A stretch of DNA of 64,000 nt from Rhodococcus sp. ARC_M5 (GCF_022810405.1 NZ_JALGQE010000005.1:1-64000); one strand, 5' to 3'; positions 35,621 through 44,568 are shown, counted from the first letter of the stretch. Program-made: numbers and translations. The notes: generated by a model from the letters alone, not told the origin.

Positions 35621-36945
35621 TACTTCGGCAGCTTCGGGGTGATCTGGCGGTCGATGATCTGCTGCAGCTGATCCGAGACGGACGCGAATGTGGTTGCCAC
35701 ATCGGCATTCTGCAGCGCGATCTGCTCGAGACCACTACCGATGATCTTGTCGCCTCCTGGGACGAACACGCGGGCGTAATCCTGTGATCGGGTCAGCGCC
35801 AACTGGTCCACGGCCGTCTTCGCGTTGGGGTTCGCCTCGAGGAACGCGATCTCCGACGGATCCTGCTGCGCAGACTTGCGGACCGGCATGTAGCCGGTGT
35901 TCTGGGAGAAGTACGCGGTGTTGGCACCGTTGGTGACGAAGTCGATGAACTTGAGTGCGTTCACCTTTCGCTCGTCCGAGATCTTGGCCGGAATGGCAAG
36001 GCCCGCGCCACCCGTCGGGCAGCCGGGGGTGCCGTCGGTGGCCGGCAGGAAGGCAGTGCCGAACTCGAACGCGGCACCGGCCTTGATGGTGGACAGGTCG
36101 CCGGTGGAGGCGATGGTGGACGCGAGGATACCCGCGGCGAAGTCGTTGGCGATGTCGTTGGAGACCGCGGCGTACTTCTTCGTGTGAATCATGTCCTGCA
36201 GGAACTTGCCTGCCGCAATGGTGTTGGGGTCGTCGAACTTCAGCTCGAACTGATCGGAGTACGATCCGCCGAACGTCCAGATCGGTCCCTCGAACGTCCA
36301 CCCGAGATAGTCGACGGCGTTGCCCCAACCGTGCGCGAGCTTGCCGTCTCCGACGACGGCCTGGATGCGCGGGCCCCACTCGTCGAATTCCTGCCAGGTG
36401 GCCGGTCCGCGATCGGGGAGCCCGGCCTGCTGCCAGACGGCCTTGTTGTAGTAGAACAGCGGCGTCGAGCGCGCGTACGGCAATGCCCAGTGGCTACCGT
36501 TCCAGTTGTAGTCGGCCAGCAGCGAATCCACGTAATCGGACTGGTCGACGCCTGCTGCGGAGAAATGCTTGTCCAGCGGCTCGATCGCACCGGTGAGCGC
36601 GTAGTTGAACCACCAGACGTCCGAGAGCACGACCACGTCGGGTACATCGTTACCGGAGAGCGCCGCGTTGAACTTCTGCGACACCTCCTCGTAGTTCTTG
36701 CCACCGTCGATGAGATTGACCGTCAGGGCGGGGTTCTCGGCCTGGAAACGCGAGATCAGTTCCTTCTCGAACTCCTGGGACTTGCCCGGGTGGTTCGACC
36801 AGAAGTTGATGGTGTTCGCATCGCCTTCGACAGCCTCGCCGCCCGACCCGCCCGATCCGGGACCGCTGCACGCCGCGAGGGCTGCGGCGGCCGCAGCTGC
36901 GCCGGTGAGCGTGAGGAAGCCACGCCGATTGATGATGTGTGCCAT
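35620..36945 (-). CDS. ugpB: Glycerol-phosphate-type substrate-binding lipoprotein UgpB
   Basis: Extracytoplasmic binding protein of 441 residues. The N-terminus NRRGFLTLTGAAAAAAALAAC is a Tat-like signal with lipobox. The mature part has IDFW-type INFWSNHPGKSQEFEKEL and stretches such as YARSTPLFYYNKAVWQQAG and CPTGGAGLAIPAK that I recall from mycobacterial UgpB, whose ligand is glycerophosphocholine. The ATG at 36945 follows CAGGAG by nine bases. The exact glycerophosphodiester is inferred. Confidence 0.85.
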   Translation of the reverse strand: MAHIINRRGFLTLTGAAAAAAALAACSGPGSGGSGGEAVEGDANTINFWSNHPGKSQEFEKELISRFQAENPALTVNLIDGGKNYEEVSQKFNAALSGNDVPDVVVLSDVWWFNYALTGAIEPLDKHFSAAGVDQSDYVDSLLADYNWNGSHWALPYARSTPLFYYNKAVWQQAGLPDRGPATWQEFDEWGPRIQAVVGDGKLAHGWGNAVDYLGWTFEGPIWTFGGSYSDQFELKFDDPNTIAAGKFLQDMIHTKKYAAVSNDIANDFAAGILASTIASTGDLSTIKAGAAFEFGTAFLPATDGTPGCPTGGAGLAIPAKISDERKVNALKFIDFVTNGANTAYFSQNTGYMPVRKSAQQDPSEIAFLEANPNAKTAVDQLALTRSQDYARVFVPGGDKIIGSGLEQIALQNADVATTFASVSDQLQQIIDRQITPKLPK

Positions 36946-36973
36946 GGTGTTCGACTCCTGATAGTGAGGTGAA

Positions 36974-37864
36974 TCAGCCCTTGACCGCACCGGAGGTGAG
37001 GCCCTTGATCATGTGGCGTTGCAGGACGAGAAAGACGAGAAGGATGGGCAGAATGGTCAGTACCGTCGCGGCCATCACTGCGCCCCAGTTGGTGTAGCCC
37101 TCGCTGTTCTGGAGCAGCGTCAACCCGACCGGCAGCGGGGCGACGGACGAGTCGTCGGACATCAGGAACGGCCAGAGGTATTCGTTCCATTCGTTGACGA
37201 TGGTGATGATCGCGAACGCCACCATGGTCGGGCCCGACAGCGGCAGGATCACCCGGAACATCAGCCGTACCGGTCCGGCACCGTCCATCCGCGCGGCTTC
37301 GATGATCTCCGGCGGCAGCGACAGAAAGTGATTACGCATCAGGAAGGTACCGAAGGCGACGCCTGCCAGCGGAATGATGATGCCCTGGAACGAATTCCGC
37401 CAGCCCAACTCGGAGATGAGCGAGTAGTTGGAGATGACGGTGATCTGATTGGGCACCATCAGCGCGGCGATGATGACAAGAAAGACGATGTTCTTGCCCG
37501 GGAAGCGCAGGAACACCAGACCGTAGGCGCTCAGAACCCCGAGAACGAACTTGATGGACGACACGGCCGTGGTGATGATGATGGAGTTGCGCAGGTAGGT
37601 GAAGAACGGCACCTCCGTCGTCGCCTCGTCGTAGTTCTGCGGGTGAAACACGCTGGGCCACCAGGTGACCGGCTGGACGTAGATGTCCGGTCGATCCTTG
37701 AAGGAGGTGATCAGGATCCAGAACAGTGGCAGCCCGATCATCAGCAGGACGGCGACCATGGCCGCGTATCCGAGGATGTTCGCGCTACGACGGGCACGGT
37801 GCTGGTCGCGCGGCCCGGGCACCTTCTCCGGCGTGGCCGTCGGACGCTTGTCGGTCACAGTCAT
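36974..37864 (-). CDS. ugpE: ABC importer permease UgpE
   Basis: MalG-type permease of 296 residues with six helices. The EAA loop EIIEAARMDGAGPVRLMFRVILPLSGP, which contacts the ATPase, is near residue 190. The N-terminal tail is long and basic (RPTATPEKVPGPRDQHRARR). It overlaps ugpA by four bases and is followed by ugpB after 28 bases. The gene order ugpA-ugpE-ugpB-ugpC is that of Mycobacterium tuberculosis. Confidence 0.87.
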   Translation of the reverse strand: MTVTDKRPTATPEKVPGPRDQHRARRSANILGYAAMVAVLLMIGLPLFWILITSFKDRPDIYVQPVTWWPSVFHPQNYDEATTEVPFFTYLRNSIIITTAVSSIKFVLGVLSAYGLVFLRFPGKNIVFLVIIAALMVPNQITVISNYSLISELGWRNSFQGIIIPLAGVAFGTFLMRNHFLSLPPEIIEAARMDGAGPVRLMFRVILPLSGPTMVAFAIITIVNEWNEYLWPFLMSDDSSVAPLPVGLTLLQNSEGYTNWGAVMAATVLTILPILLVFLVLQRHMIKGLTSGAVKG

Positions 37865-38793
37865 CGCTGATCGTCTCGATCCATGATTCGTACCTGCACG
37901 AGGGTGACGATCAACAGCACGAGGAACAGGATCGTCGCGACGGTGGCGCCGTAGCCGGCTCGGAAGTTGCGGAACGTCTCCTCGTAGACCTGGTAGACCA
38001 TCGTGGTGGTGCCGGTGCCCAGCGGACCTCCGCGCGTCATCACGTTGATGATGTCGAAGACCTGGAGCGAATTGAGCAGCACTGTGATCGACAGGAAGAA
38101 CGTCGTCGGACGTAGTTGCGGCAGAAGCACTTTGCGGAACGTGGTCCAGCGGCTCGCCTGATCGATCTCGGCCGCTTCCATCAGCTCCTTACGCACACCC
38201 TGCAGGGCCGCGAGGTAGATGACGAAGGTGTAGCCCAGGTTCTTCCACAGGTACGTCACGGTGATCATGACCATGGCCCATTTCGGGTCCTGATAGAAAT
38301 CCGGGACCGCACCGAGGCCGAGGCGTCGCATCAAGTCCTGAACGAGTCCGAAGTTGGGGTCGAAGACGAACTGGAACGCGATGCCGATTGCGGCCCCCGA
38401 GATGACGTACGGGGCGAAGACTGCGGAGCGAACGAAGTTGCGGCCCCTGAGCTTTCGATCCAGCAACAGCGCGAGCACCAGGCCGAGAACCAGTGAGCCC
38501 ACCACAGCGGCGACCGTGAACACGACGGTGTTGCCGACGATCTGCCAGGTGTCCTCGCGAGACGCCCACTCGCGGTAGTTGTCGAAGCCGACGAACGTGG
38601 AAGTGGGCGAGGACAGGTTCCAGTCGAAGAAGGAGAACTGGAAGTTCTCGACCAGCGGCCGATACGTGAACACACCCAGCAGAACCAGGTTGGGGCCCAC
38701 CAGAATCAGGAACAGTGCGTAATCGGTCCACGGCCGCGAGAAGAAACTCTTCTTCCTGGCCGTGGGCAGCACTCGTTCGGTTGTTGCACTCAC
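37861..38793 (-). CDS. ugpA: ABC importer permease UgpA
   Basis: MalF-type permease of 310 residues, first gene of the ugp operon. It has six helices. The EAA loop KELMEAAEIDQASRWTTFRKVLLPQLRP is near residue 205. It pairs with UgpE to form the membrane channel. The stop overlaps the next start by four bases. Upstream lies an inverted GTTCACC pair that suggests phosphate control. Confidence 0.87.
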   Translation of the reverse strand: MSATTERVLPTARKKSFFSRPWTDYALFLILVGPNLVLLGVFTYRPLVENFQFSFFDWNLSSPTSTFVGFDNYREWASREDTWQIVGNTVVFTVAAVVGSLVLGLVLALLLDRKLRGRNFVRSAVFAPYVISGAAIGIAFQFVFDPNFGLVQDLMRRLGLGAVPDFYQDPKWAMVMITVTYLWKNLGYTFVIYLAALQGVRKELMEAAEIDQASRWTTFRKVLLPQLRPTTFFLSITVLLNSLQVFDIINVMTRGGPLGTGTTTMVYQVYEETFRNFRAGYGATVATILFLVLLIVTLVQVRIMDRDDQR

Positions 38794-38826
38794 CGCGAGG
38801 ACTGTGCTCAGTCGCGGCTAACGATT

Positions 38827-38851
38827 GGTGAACTGAGCCCCAACGTTCACC
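38827..38851. promoter_or_regulatory. Inverted GGTGAAC/GTTCACC pair upstream of ugpA (PHO-box-like)
   Basis: GGTGAAC (38827-38833) and GTTCACC (38845-38851) flank 11 bases, 34-58 bases upstream of the ugpA start. GTTCACC is the heptamer of the actinobacterial PHO box bound by PhoP-type regulators. Induction of ugp under phosphate limitation is therefore plausible but inferred. Confidence 0.5.
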
Positions 38852-38930
38852 GTCGGGCAGACCAAATGCTGCGCAGTGGTGCAGTAACGTGCGCGGCGGG
38901 TGTCGTTGATTCTGAACATGACAGGAGACG

Positions 38931-39413
38931 ATGGTGGGCACGTTCGACGTAGGACTTGCCGATGAGCGGACGCAGCTCGATGCGTTCGTCGAGGAGTACC
39001 GCAGCGATCTCGAGGTCGTTCTCGATGGTCTGACCGAAGAGCAGGCCTGCCGCCGTCTGGTGCCGTCCTCAACGACGTTGCTCGGGCTGGTTAAGCACGT
39101 CACGTGGATGCAGCGGGTGTGGTTCGAGGAATGCATCGGCGGGACGTCGCGTCTGGAACTCGGTTTGGTACAGAGCCCGGAGGAGTCCTTTCGCCTCGAC
39201 GCCGCAGACACCGTGTCCACTGTGATGGACAGCTACCGGGTTGCGTGCGGGCGTGCCCGGACCGCAGTAGAGAACTTCACTCTCGATGCGGTCGTGACCG
39301 GCCACCGTGCTGGTCCGCGTACGGTCCGGTGGGTCTATCTACAAGTTCTTCGCGAGCTCGCTCACCATTGCGGCCACGCGGACATCCTTCGGGAGCAAGT
39401 GTTGGCCAATTGA
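38931..39413 (+). CDS. DinB family protein (DUF664 type)
   Basis: A 160-residue four-helix-bundle protein of the DinB superfamily, many of which are metal-binding thiol transferases. Visible family features are LGLVKHVTWMQRVWFEE near residue 50 (first metal-His region) and LRELAHHCGHADILREQ near 140. AGGAG lies five bases before the ATG. Function unknown. It stands alone between the ugp promoter and a repeat. Confidence 0.8.
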   Translation: MVGTFDVGLADERTQLDAFVEEYRSDLEVVLDGLTEEQACRRLVPSSTTLLGLVKHVTWMQRVWFEECIGGTSRLELGLVQSPEESFRLDAADTVSTVMDSYRVACGRARTAVENFTLDAVVTGHRAGPRTVRWVYLQVLRELAHHCGHADILREQVLAN

Positions 39414-39441
39414 TGTGCGGAGCGGTGGAGACGCAATCCTT

Positions 39442-39481
39442 GTGAGCGGAACTTCGTAGCAGGGGTCGAAGTTCCGCTCAC
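39442..39481. repeat. 40-bp inverted repeat (GTGAGCGGAACTTCG family)
   Basis: Fifteen-base arms GTGAGCGGAACTTCG and CGAAGTTCCGCTCAC flank a ten-base centre. It is a shorter relative of the element at 33180-33225. It lies between the convergent stops of the DinB and L,D-transpeptidase genes, where it could terminate both. Confidence 0.78.
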
Positions 39482-39497
39482 GTGCGGCGAAGCCGCT

Positions 39498-40409
39498 CTA
39501 ACGGTTCCAGTCTCCCAGGCCGTCGGATCCGCTGAGGGTGCCGCCGTCGGTGTTGACGATGACGACGGGATCGCCCTTCTGGGCGTTCTCGAAGAACCAC
39601 TTGCCGTCTTCGGTGCTGACGTTGAGGCAGCCGTGCGAGGCGTTGGAGTAGCCCTGCTGCGATTCCGACCACGGGGCCGCGTGTACGAAGATGCCGCTGT
39701 AGGAGATGCGCGTCGCGTACTCGACGTACGTGCGGTAACCCTCCTCGGAGTCCACGGGCACGCCGTAGGTGGACGAGTCCATGTACATGTCGCGGAATCG
39801 CTCGCCGACGATGTAGGTGCCGTTGGGGGTCTCGTGGCCGACCTTGCCCATCGAGGTGGGCATGGTGCGGACGACCTCGCCGTTGCGGGTGACGGTGATC
39901 TGCTTGGTGTTGTCGTCGGCCGTGGTGATGATCGAGTCGCCGGTGGAGAACTCGGCCTTCGCGCCACCTGCCTCGACGGTCACCTGGGTGTGCGCCGGGT
40001 AGAACTCGTTGGGCAGCCACCGGACCTGGCTGTCGTTGATCCAGTAGAAGTGGCCGTCGACGGACGGGTTCGTCGTGACGCGGATGGCGCGGAGCGCGGC
40101 ATCGCGATCGCCGATGGCCTCGTCGAAGCGAATGGCGATGGGCTGCGCAACTCCGACGACCTCGCCGCCGGACGGGCTGATGCTCGGATCGGCGAAGTTC
40201 GCCGGCGCGAGCTGCGGAACGAGAGGCTGCGCGGGTGCAGGCACCGCGGGAGCCGAAGATCCCGGCAAGCCGGGGATGGAAATGTCGGGCCCGCCCGGCC
40301 ACAGCGGGGCGGCCTGTGCCGAACCGAATGCGGCGGACGCCGCGAGGGCTGTACCTGCAACGATCGCGCCGATACGGGCGAATCTGCGTGTGCGGACCGG
40401 TGATGCCAT
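39498..40409 (-). CDS. Secreted L,D-transpeptidase (YkuD domain)
   Basis: Forms 3-3 cross-links in peptidoglycan. The 303-residue precursor has an N-terminal signal peptide (RTRRFARIGAIVAGTALAAS, cleavage near AQA-AP). An Ig-like domain (about 75-165) and a YkuD catalytic domain (about 170-300) follow. The active-site block SHGCLNVS carries Cys 261. There is no lipobox, unlike mycobacterial LdtMt2. The ATG at 40409 is chosen because it starts a proper signal peptide. Confidence 0.88.
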   Translation of the reverse strand: MASPVRTRRFARIGAIVAGTALAASAAFGSAQAAPLWPGGPDISIPGLPGSSAPAVPAPAQPLVPQLAPANFADPSISPSGGEVVGVAQPIAIRFDEAIGDRDAALRAIRVTTNPSVDGHFYWINDSQVRWLPNEFYPAHTQVTVEAGGAKAEFSTGDSIITTADDNTKQITVTRNGEVVRTMPTSMGKVGHETPNGTYIVGERFRDMYMDSSTYGVPVDSEEGYRTYVEYATRISYSGIFVHAAPWSESQQGYSNASHGCLNVSTEDGKWFFENAQKGDPVVIVNTDGGTLSGSDGLGDWNR

Positions 40410-40703
40410 GTAACCCGACCATCCTTCGTACTGTGTCGCGATGCCCACGAACAGTGCTATCCAGGGCAACGCCCATTAACACATACCGTCCCGACATTTG
40501 CTAATCGGATATCGACGAAACGGGCGAAAGAAACCTGGAGTACGAGTATGTTCCCGCAACCGGTCCCGGGCGCGGTCGGACCAGGCCGCGGCGCATGTGT
40601 CGGCAGCCGGGGAACGGGTATGTGCAGGGGAAGCACATCCCGTCCAGACACCGGCGGATTCCGAAACGGACCTCTCCTGTCCGGTGTCCGAAAAGGGTGG
40701 ACC

Positions 40704-41423
40704 GTGATCTCCGATGCTTTCCCCCGTACCCCCATCAGCCACATCGTCGTCGTCGTACCTGCGCACAACGAGCAGGATCTGCTCGACGCGTGCCTGACCG
40801 CCCTGTCTCGAGCGCAGCGTCGCGTCGTCGAGGTGGCCTCGGTCCCCGTTTCCACGATCGTGGTGCTCGACGCGTGCACCGACGATTCTGCGAGCATCAC
40901 CGCACGTCACCCGTTCGTGTCGACGATGGAAGTAGCTCACCGCAACGTCGGAGCGGCCCGGGCAGCAGGCTTCTCGGCATCCGGCCCCGAGCACGGAGCA
41001 ACCACCTGGTTCGCCACAACCGATGCCGACACCCGGGTGGGTGAGGACTGGTTGCTCGGTCATCTCCGGCATGCCGCCGAGGGCGCTCGGGCAGTGGCAG
41101 GAACGGTGGTCGTCGACTTCGAGGATCGCTTCCGGGAGGATGTTGCCCTTCGGTCGTCGTACGACGCGCAGTATCGACACGAGGTCGGCCACCCACACGT
41201 CCACGGGGCCAACCTCGGGGTCCGAGCGACGGACTATCTCTCCGTCGGCGGATTCACGCCTTTGACCACCGGCGAGGACCACGATCTGGTCCGACGCCTC
41301 GAGCTCGGCGGCATCGTGTGCCGTCGGGTGTGCGACATTCCGGTCACGACGTCGGGGCGCCTGCGCGGCAGAGCGCCCGACGGCATGGCCGGATTCCTAC
41401 GTTCCCTGGAGCCCACCGCATGA
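40704..41423 (+). CDS. Family 2 glycosyltransferase
   Basis: A GT-A fold transferase of 239 residues. The nucleotide-sugar site begins HIVVVVPAHNEQD near residue 13, the metal-binding acidic motif is TTDADTRVGEDW near 110, and the acceptor-side acidic residues are in TTGEDHDLVRRLE near 190. There are no membrane helices. The GTG at 40704 is chosen over an ATG 52 codons upstream because that extension is not conserved-looking. It is the first of four overlapping genes. Donor and acceptor are unknown. Confidence 0.83.
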   Translation: MISDAFPRTPISHIVVVVPAHNEQDLLDACLTALSRAQRRVVEVASVPVSTIVVLDACTDDSASITARHPFVSTMEVAHRNVGAARAAGFSASGPEHGATTWFATTDADTRVGEDWLLGHLRHAAEGARAVAGTVVVDFEDRFREDVALRSSYDAQYRHEVGHPHVHGANLGVRATDYLSVGGFTPLTTGEDHDLVRRLELGGIVCRRVCDIPVTTSGRLRGRAPDGMAGFLRSLEPTA

Positions 41424-42415
41424 GCGAGACCGGTTTTCTCGAATCCACCGACCGAGCAAACCTCGATACGGGGCTGCGCGCCGCGTTCTTGGCGTTCGAG
41501 GCGGACGGGCGTCTCGACCTGGCGCTGCCCGGCTCGGGATACACCGATCTGCGTTGGCAATCGCTCGCCGCGCTGAGCCGGCACAACACGGTGCTGGGCC
41601 GGTGGTCCGAGGCGCACACCGACGCGATCGCGATCCTGCACGAACTCGACGGCCCGACGCCACAGCGTGGGCAGATCTGGGGAGTGTGGGCCGCGGAACC
41701 GCCTGCGCCGATTCTCGAAGCGGTACTGGACGATTCGGGCTGGGTTCTCACCGGGACCAAACCGTGGTGCTCGGGTGCGTCACTGTGCACGCATGCGTTG
41801 GTGACGGCCCGGGTGGAGGGAAGTCCGCGGCTGTTCGCCGTCGATCTGACCCATCCGGGTGCAACTCCGGTTCCCGACACGTGGCATGCGGTGGGGATGA
41901 GCAAGAGCGATTCCGGTTCGGTCGCATTCGACAGTGTCCCCGCCGTCGCGGTCGGCGGACCGACCGACTACCTCACCCGGCCGGGCTTCTGGCACGGGGC
42001 AATCGGTGTGTCGGCAGCCTGGTTCGGTAGCGCGTGCGCGGTGGCGGACACGCTGCATGCCGCCGTCCGCGACCGGCCGGACCCGCACCGCGCTGCTCAT
42101 CTGGGCGCCATCGCGGCGGCCCTCGGGGCAGCATCGAGCGCACTGACCACTGCTGCAGCCGAGGTGGACGCGGATCCGTTCGACCGCTCCGGGCGAGCCC
42201 GAACCCGAGCCCGCGTCGTGCGCGCGGTGGTCGAGGACGCGGCGACACAATGCATCGACCGCGTCGGCCGCGCCCTCGGAGCCGGCCCACTGTGCGGCGA
42301 CGCCGAACACGCCCAGCGCGTCGCAGATCTCACCGTCTATCTGAGGCAGAGCCACGCCGAACGCGATCTCGAAGCTCTCGGGCACGACATCGCCGAAGAG
42401 GACAACCCATGGTAG
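41420..42415 (+). CDS. Divergent acyl-CoA dehydrogenase-like flavoprotein
   Basis: A 331-residue protein, shorter than the usual 380. The beta-domain block WVLTGTKPWCSGASLCTHALV and the following helical domain fit the acyl-CoA dehydrogenase fold. The YEGT-type catalytic Glu motif is absent, so the reaction may differ. It starts inside the glycosyltransferase stop (ATGA) and its own stop overlaps the deacetylase start. In this setting it may oxidise a sugar- or amine-linked acyl chain; this is inference. Confidence 0.75.
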   Translation: MSETGFLESTDRANLDTGLRAAFLAFEADGRLDLALPGSGYTDLRWQSLAALSRHNTVLGRWSEAHTDAIAILHELDGPTPQRGQIWGVWAAEPPAPILEAVLDDSGWVLTGTKPWCSGASLCTHALVTARVEGSPRLFAVDLTHPGATPVPDTWHAVGMSKSDSGSVAFDSVPAVAVGGPTDYLTRPGFWHGAIGVSAAWFGSACAVADTLHAAVRDRPDPHRAAHLGAIAAALGAASSALTTAAAEVDADPFDRSGRARTRARVVRAVVEDAATQCIDRVGRALGAGPLCGDAEHAQRVADLTVYLRQSHAERDLEALGHDIAEEDNPW

Positions 42416-43158
42416 AGAACGCATTCGACGCCGAGGTCGACGTCGGCACCGCCGAGTCGGACTGGATGTCGGCCGACTGGTCCATCCCGGGCTTGGACTG
42501 GAAGGACGTCGTCACCATGGTTGTGGTCGCCCCGCACCCGGACGACGAGGTACTCGGTGTCGGCGGCCTGCTGTCCCTGGCTGCGGCAGCAGGGGTGGAC
42601 GTTCGGGTGGTCGCAGTCACCGACGGCGACGGCTCCCACCCCGGATCCCCGTCCGTGACGGCGCAGGACCTTCGCGCACGACGCCCCGTGGAGTCCGAGC
42701 GTGCGTTGGCCGAGTTGGGAATCGACCACTCTCCGACGCGTTTGCAGATCGCCGACGGTGCGGTCGAGGACCACGAGGCTGCGGTGGCCGATGCACTGAT
42801 ACCGCTGCTCGACGCCACTCCCGGTACCTGGTGCCTGACGCCCTGGCGCGGGGACGGCCATCCCGACCACGAAGCCACCGCACGTGCCTGCCTCACCGCG
42901 GCGAGCGCCGTCGGGATACCGGTGGTGGAGTATCCGATCTGGATGTGGCACTGGGCAACTCCCGATCATCCTGCCGTGCCGTGGACCCGCAGTCGCCGGA
43001 TCGATCTCCCCGCCCACACACTCGAGGCCAAGCGAGCGTCGATAGAGCAGTTCGATTCTCAGATTCGCCCCCTGTCCGATCACCCCGCGGATCGAGCGGT
43101 GTTGCCGCCGCACGTTCTCGCTCGATACCGTCGACCGTTCGAGGTGGTGTTCGCGTGA
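42409..43158 (+). CDS. PIG-L family N-deacetylase
   Basis: Zinc-dependent deacetylase of the LmbE/PIG-L family, 249 residues. The metal motif APHPDDEVLGVGG is near residue 40 and the second His motif GDGHPDHEATAR near 150. Family members remove acetyl from N-acetylglucosamine-linked compounds, such as MshB in mycothiol synthesis. It is unlikely to be MshB itself, since it is bound in an operon with a glycosyltransferase, a flavoprotein and a methyltransferase. It overlaps genes on both sides. Confidence 0.85.
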   Translation: MVENAFDAEVDVGTAESDWMSADWSIPGLDWKDVVTMVVVAPHPDDEVLGVGGLLSLAAAAGVDVRVVAVTDGDGSHPGSPSVTAQDLRARRPVESERALAELGIDHSPTRLQIADGAVEDHEAAVADALIPLLDATPGTWCLTPWRGDGHPDHEATARACLTAASAVGIPVVEYPIWMWHWATPDHPAVPWTRSRRIDLPAHTLEAKRASIEQFDSQIRPLSDHPADRAVLPPHVLARYRRPFEVVFA

Positions 43159-43802
43159 GCCAGGGTTCTCGTAGCAGTCTCGGACCCGAGTACTTCCGCA
43201 CCGTGTATGCGGTGAAGGACGATCCGTTCATGCTGGACAGCAAGTGGTACGAGCGTCGTAAATACGCCCTGACCCTGGCATCGCTGCCGAAGCCGCACTA
43301 TCGGCGCGCACTCGAACCCGGCTGCTCCATCGGTGTGCTCACCGAGCAGCTGGCGGCCCGGTGCGACCACGTGGTGTCCACCGATGTGGTGGACAGCGCC
43401 CTCGATTCCGCGCGTAGGCGCGTCGGCGACACTGCCGCAGTCGAATTCGCGCGGTGGTCTCTTTCGGACGACTGGTCGACCTTGCCCGCACCCGCGGAGA
43501 TGTTCGATCTGATCGTCGTCAGCGAGGTCGGGTACTACCTCGATGCCGACGACCTGACGTCCGCGATGGCCCGAGCCGTCAAGCACCTGGAGGTCGGCGG
43601 CACCCTGGTGGCGGCACATTGGCGCCACGAGGTGGACGACTATCCGATCCCGGGGGATCGAGTCCACGAGATCATTGCTGCCACACCAGGATTGGCGTTG
43701 CTCAGCCGCTACCTGGACGAGGACGTTCGGATCGAGGTGTTCGTCGCCTCGGACGGTCCGGCGGTGTCGGTCGCGAGCACCGACGGCCTCGACGTGCGCT
43801 GA
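43155..43802 (+). CDS. SAM-dependent methyltransferase (NodS-like)
   Basis: Class I methyltransferase of 215 residues. The SAM-binding motif I is ALEPGCSIGVLTEQLA near residue 48, and later blocks include FDLIVVSEVGYYL near 115. The fold resembles NodS, the N-methyltransferase of rhizobial Nod factor synthesis. It begins with GTG inside the deacetylase stop and is the last gene of the operon. The methyl acceptor could be the amine freed by the deacetylase; this is inference. Confidence 0.83.
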   Translation: MSQGSRSSLGPEYFRTVYAVKDDPFMLDSKWYERRKYALTLASLPKPHYRRALEPGCSIGVLTEQLAARCDHVVSTDVVDSALDSARRRVGDTAAVEFARWSLSDDWSTLPAPAEMFDLIVVSEVGYYLDADDLTSAMARAVKHLEVGGTLVAAHWRHEVDDYPIPGDRVHEIIAATPGLALLSRYLDEDVRIEVFVASDGPAVSVASTDGLDVR

Positions 43803-43827
43803 CCGGGCTCGATCCTGTCGACGGGTC

Positions 43828-44568
43828 TCAGTCGGTCGACTTCGCTGCGTCGATGACCAGCCTTTCGGCGAGGTCGGCGAGTTTGACGTTGGTGTCCTGA
43901 GACAGCTTGGCCAGCAAAGCAAATGCCGCTTGCGAGTTCAGGTTGTACCGCTCCATCAGCATGCCCTTGGCCTGACCGATCAGATCTCGGCTCGTCAACG
44001 CGGCCCGGATCTGCTGCTCCTCGCGTGCGGCGGAGAACGCGATGGCCGCGTGCGCAGCGAACAGCGAGCCGATCGACTCGGCCTCGGCAGTGAACGCGTT
44101 GGTACGGGTGGAATGCAGGTTCAGTGCGCCGAAGTTGACTCCCTCGACGTAGAGCTGGAAGCAGATCATGCTCTTGACCCCGAGCGCGGACGCCGCGTCG
44201 GCGAACAGTGGCCAGCGGGTGTCGCTGTCCATGTCGTCGATCCTGATGGTCGTCTGTTCGATCGCCGATTCGAGGCACGGTCCCTCGCCCAGCTGCTCCT
44301 GGATCTTGTCGCAGTGGCCGGCAGGTTCTCCTGACAGCGCCGCGCTGTGTACGAACTTGCCCTGCAGCACGGTGGTGATCGACGCGAACTCTGCATACGG
44401 CACATTGGCCACCGCGGTTTCGGTGATCGTGGCCAGAACTCGCTCGGGATCGGAATGCTGGCGCCGCAGCTTCTCCGCGACCTCGGCCAACCGTCGACTC
44501 AGCTCGTAATCGGTGACCGGCAGGCGAGTGCCCGTCGAATCCATTGTCTGCTCGCTGATGGTCGTCAC
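43828..44568 (-). CDS. GAF-ANTAR transcription antitermination regulator
   Basis: A 246-residue regulator. A GAF sensor domain spans about residues 30-165 (EQLGEGPCLESAIEQ, ICFQLYVEGVNFGALNLHS). An ANTAR domain follows at about 180-235 (ALTSRDLIGQAKGMLMERYNLNSQAAFALL), which binds paired RNA hairpins to prevent termination. The GTG at 44568 has AGGAG about eight bases upstream. The signal and RNA targets are unknown. It faces the methyltransferase gene tail to tail. Confidence 0.85.
   Translation of the reverse strand: MTTISEQTMDSTGTRLPVTDYELSRRLAEVAEKLRRQHSDPERVLATITETAVANVPYAEFASITTVLQGKFVHSAALSGEPAGHCDKIQEQLGEGPCLESAIEQTTIRIDDMDSDTRWPLFADAASALGVKSMICFQLYVEGVNFGALNLHSTRTNAFTAEAESIGSLFAAHAAIAFSAAREEQQIRAALTSRDLIGQAKGMLMERYNLNSQAAFALLAKLSQDTNVKLADLAERLVIDAAKSTD

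Noticed and set aside
33180..39481. The long inverted repeats as insertion-sequence ends
   Set aside because: No transposase lies between or near them, and the copies stand alone between genes as single hairpins.
42409..43158. The PIG-L protein as mycothiol deacetylase MshB
   Set aside because: It sits in a four-gene operon with functions foreign to mycothiol synthesis, so the generic family name is safer.
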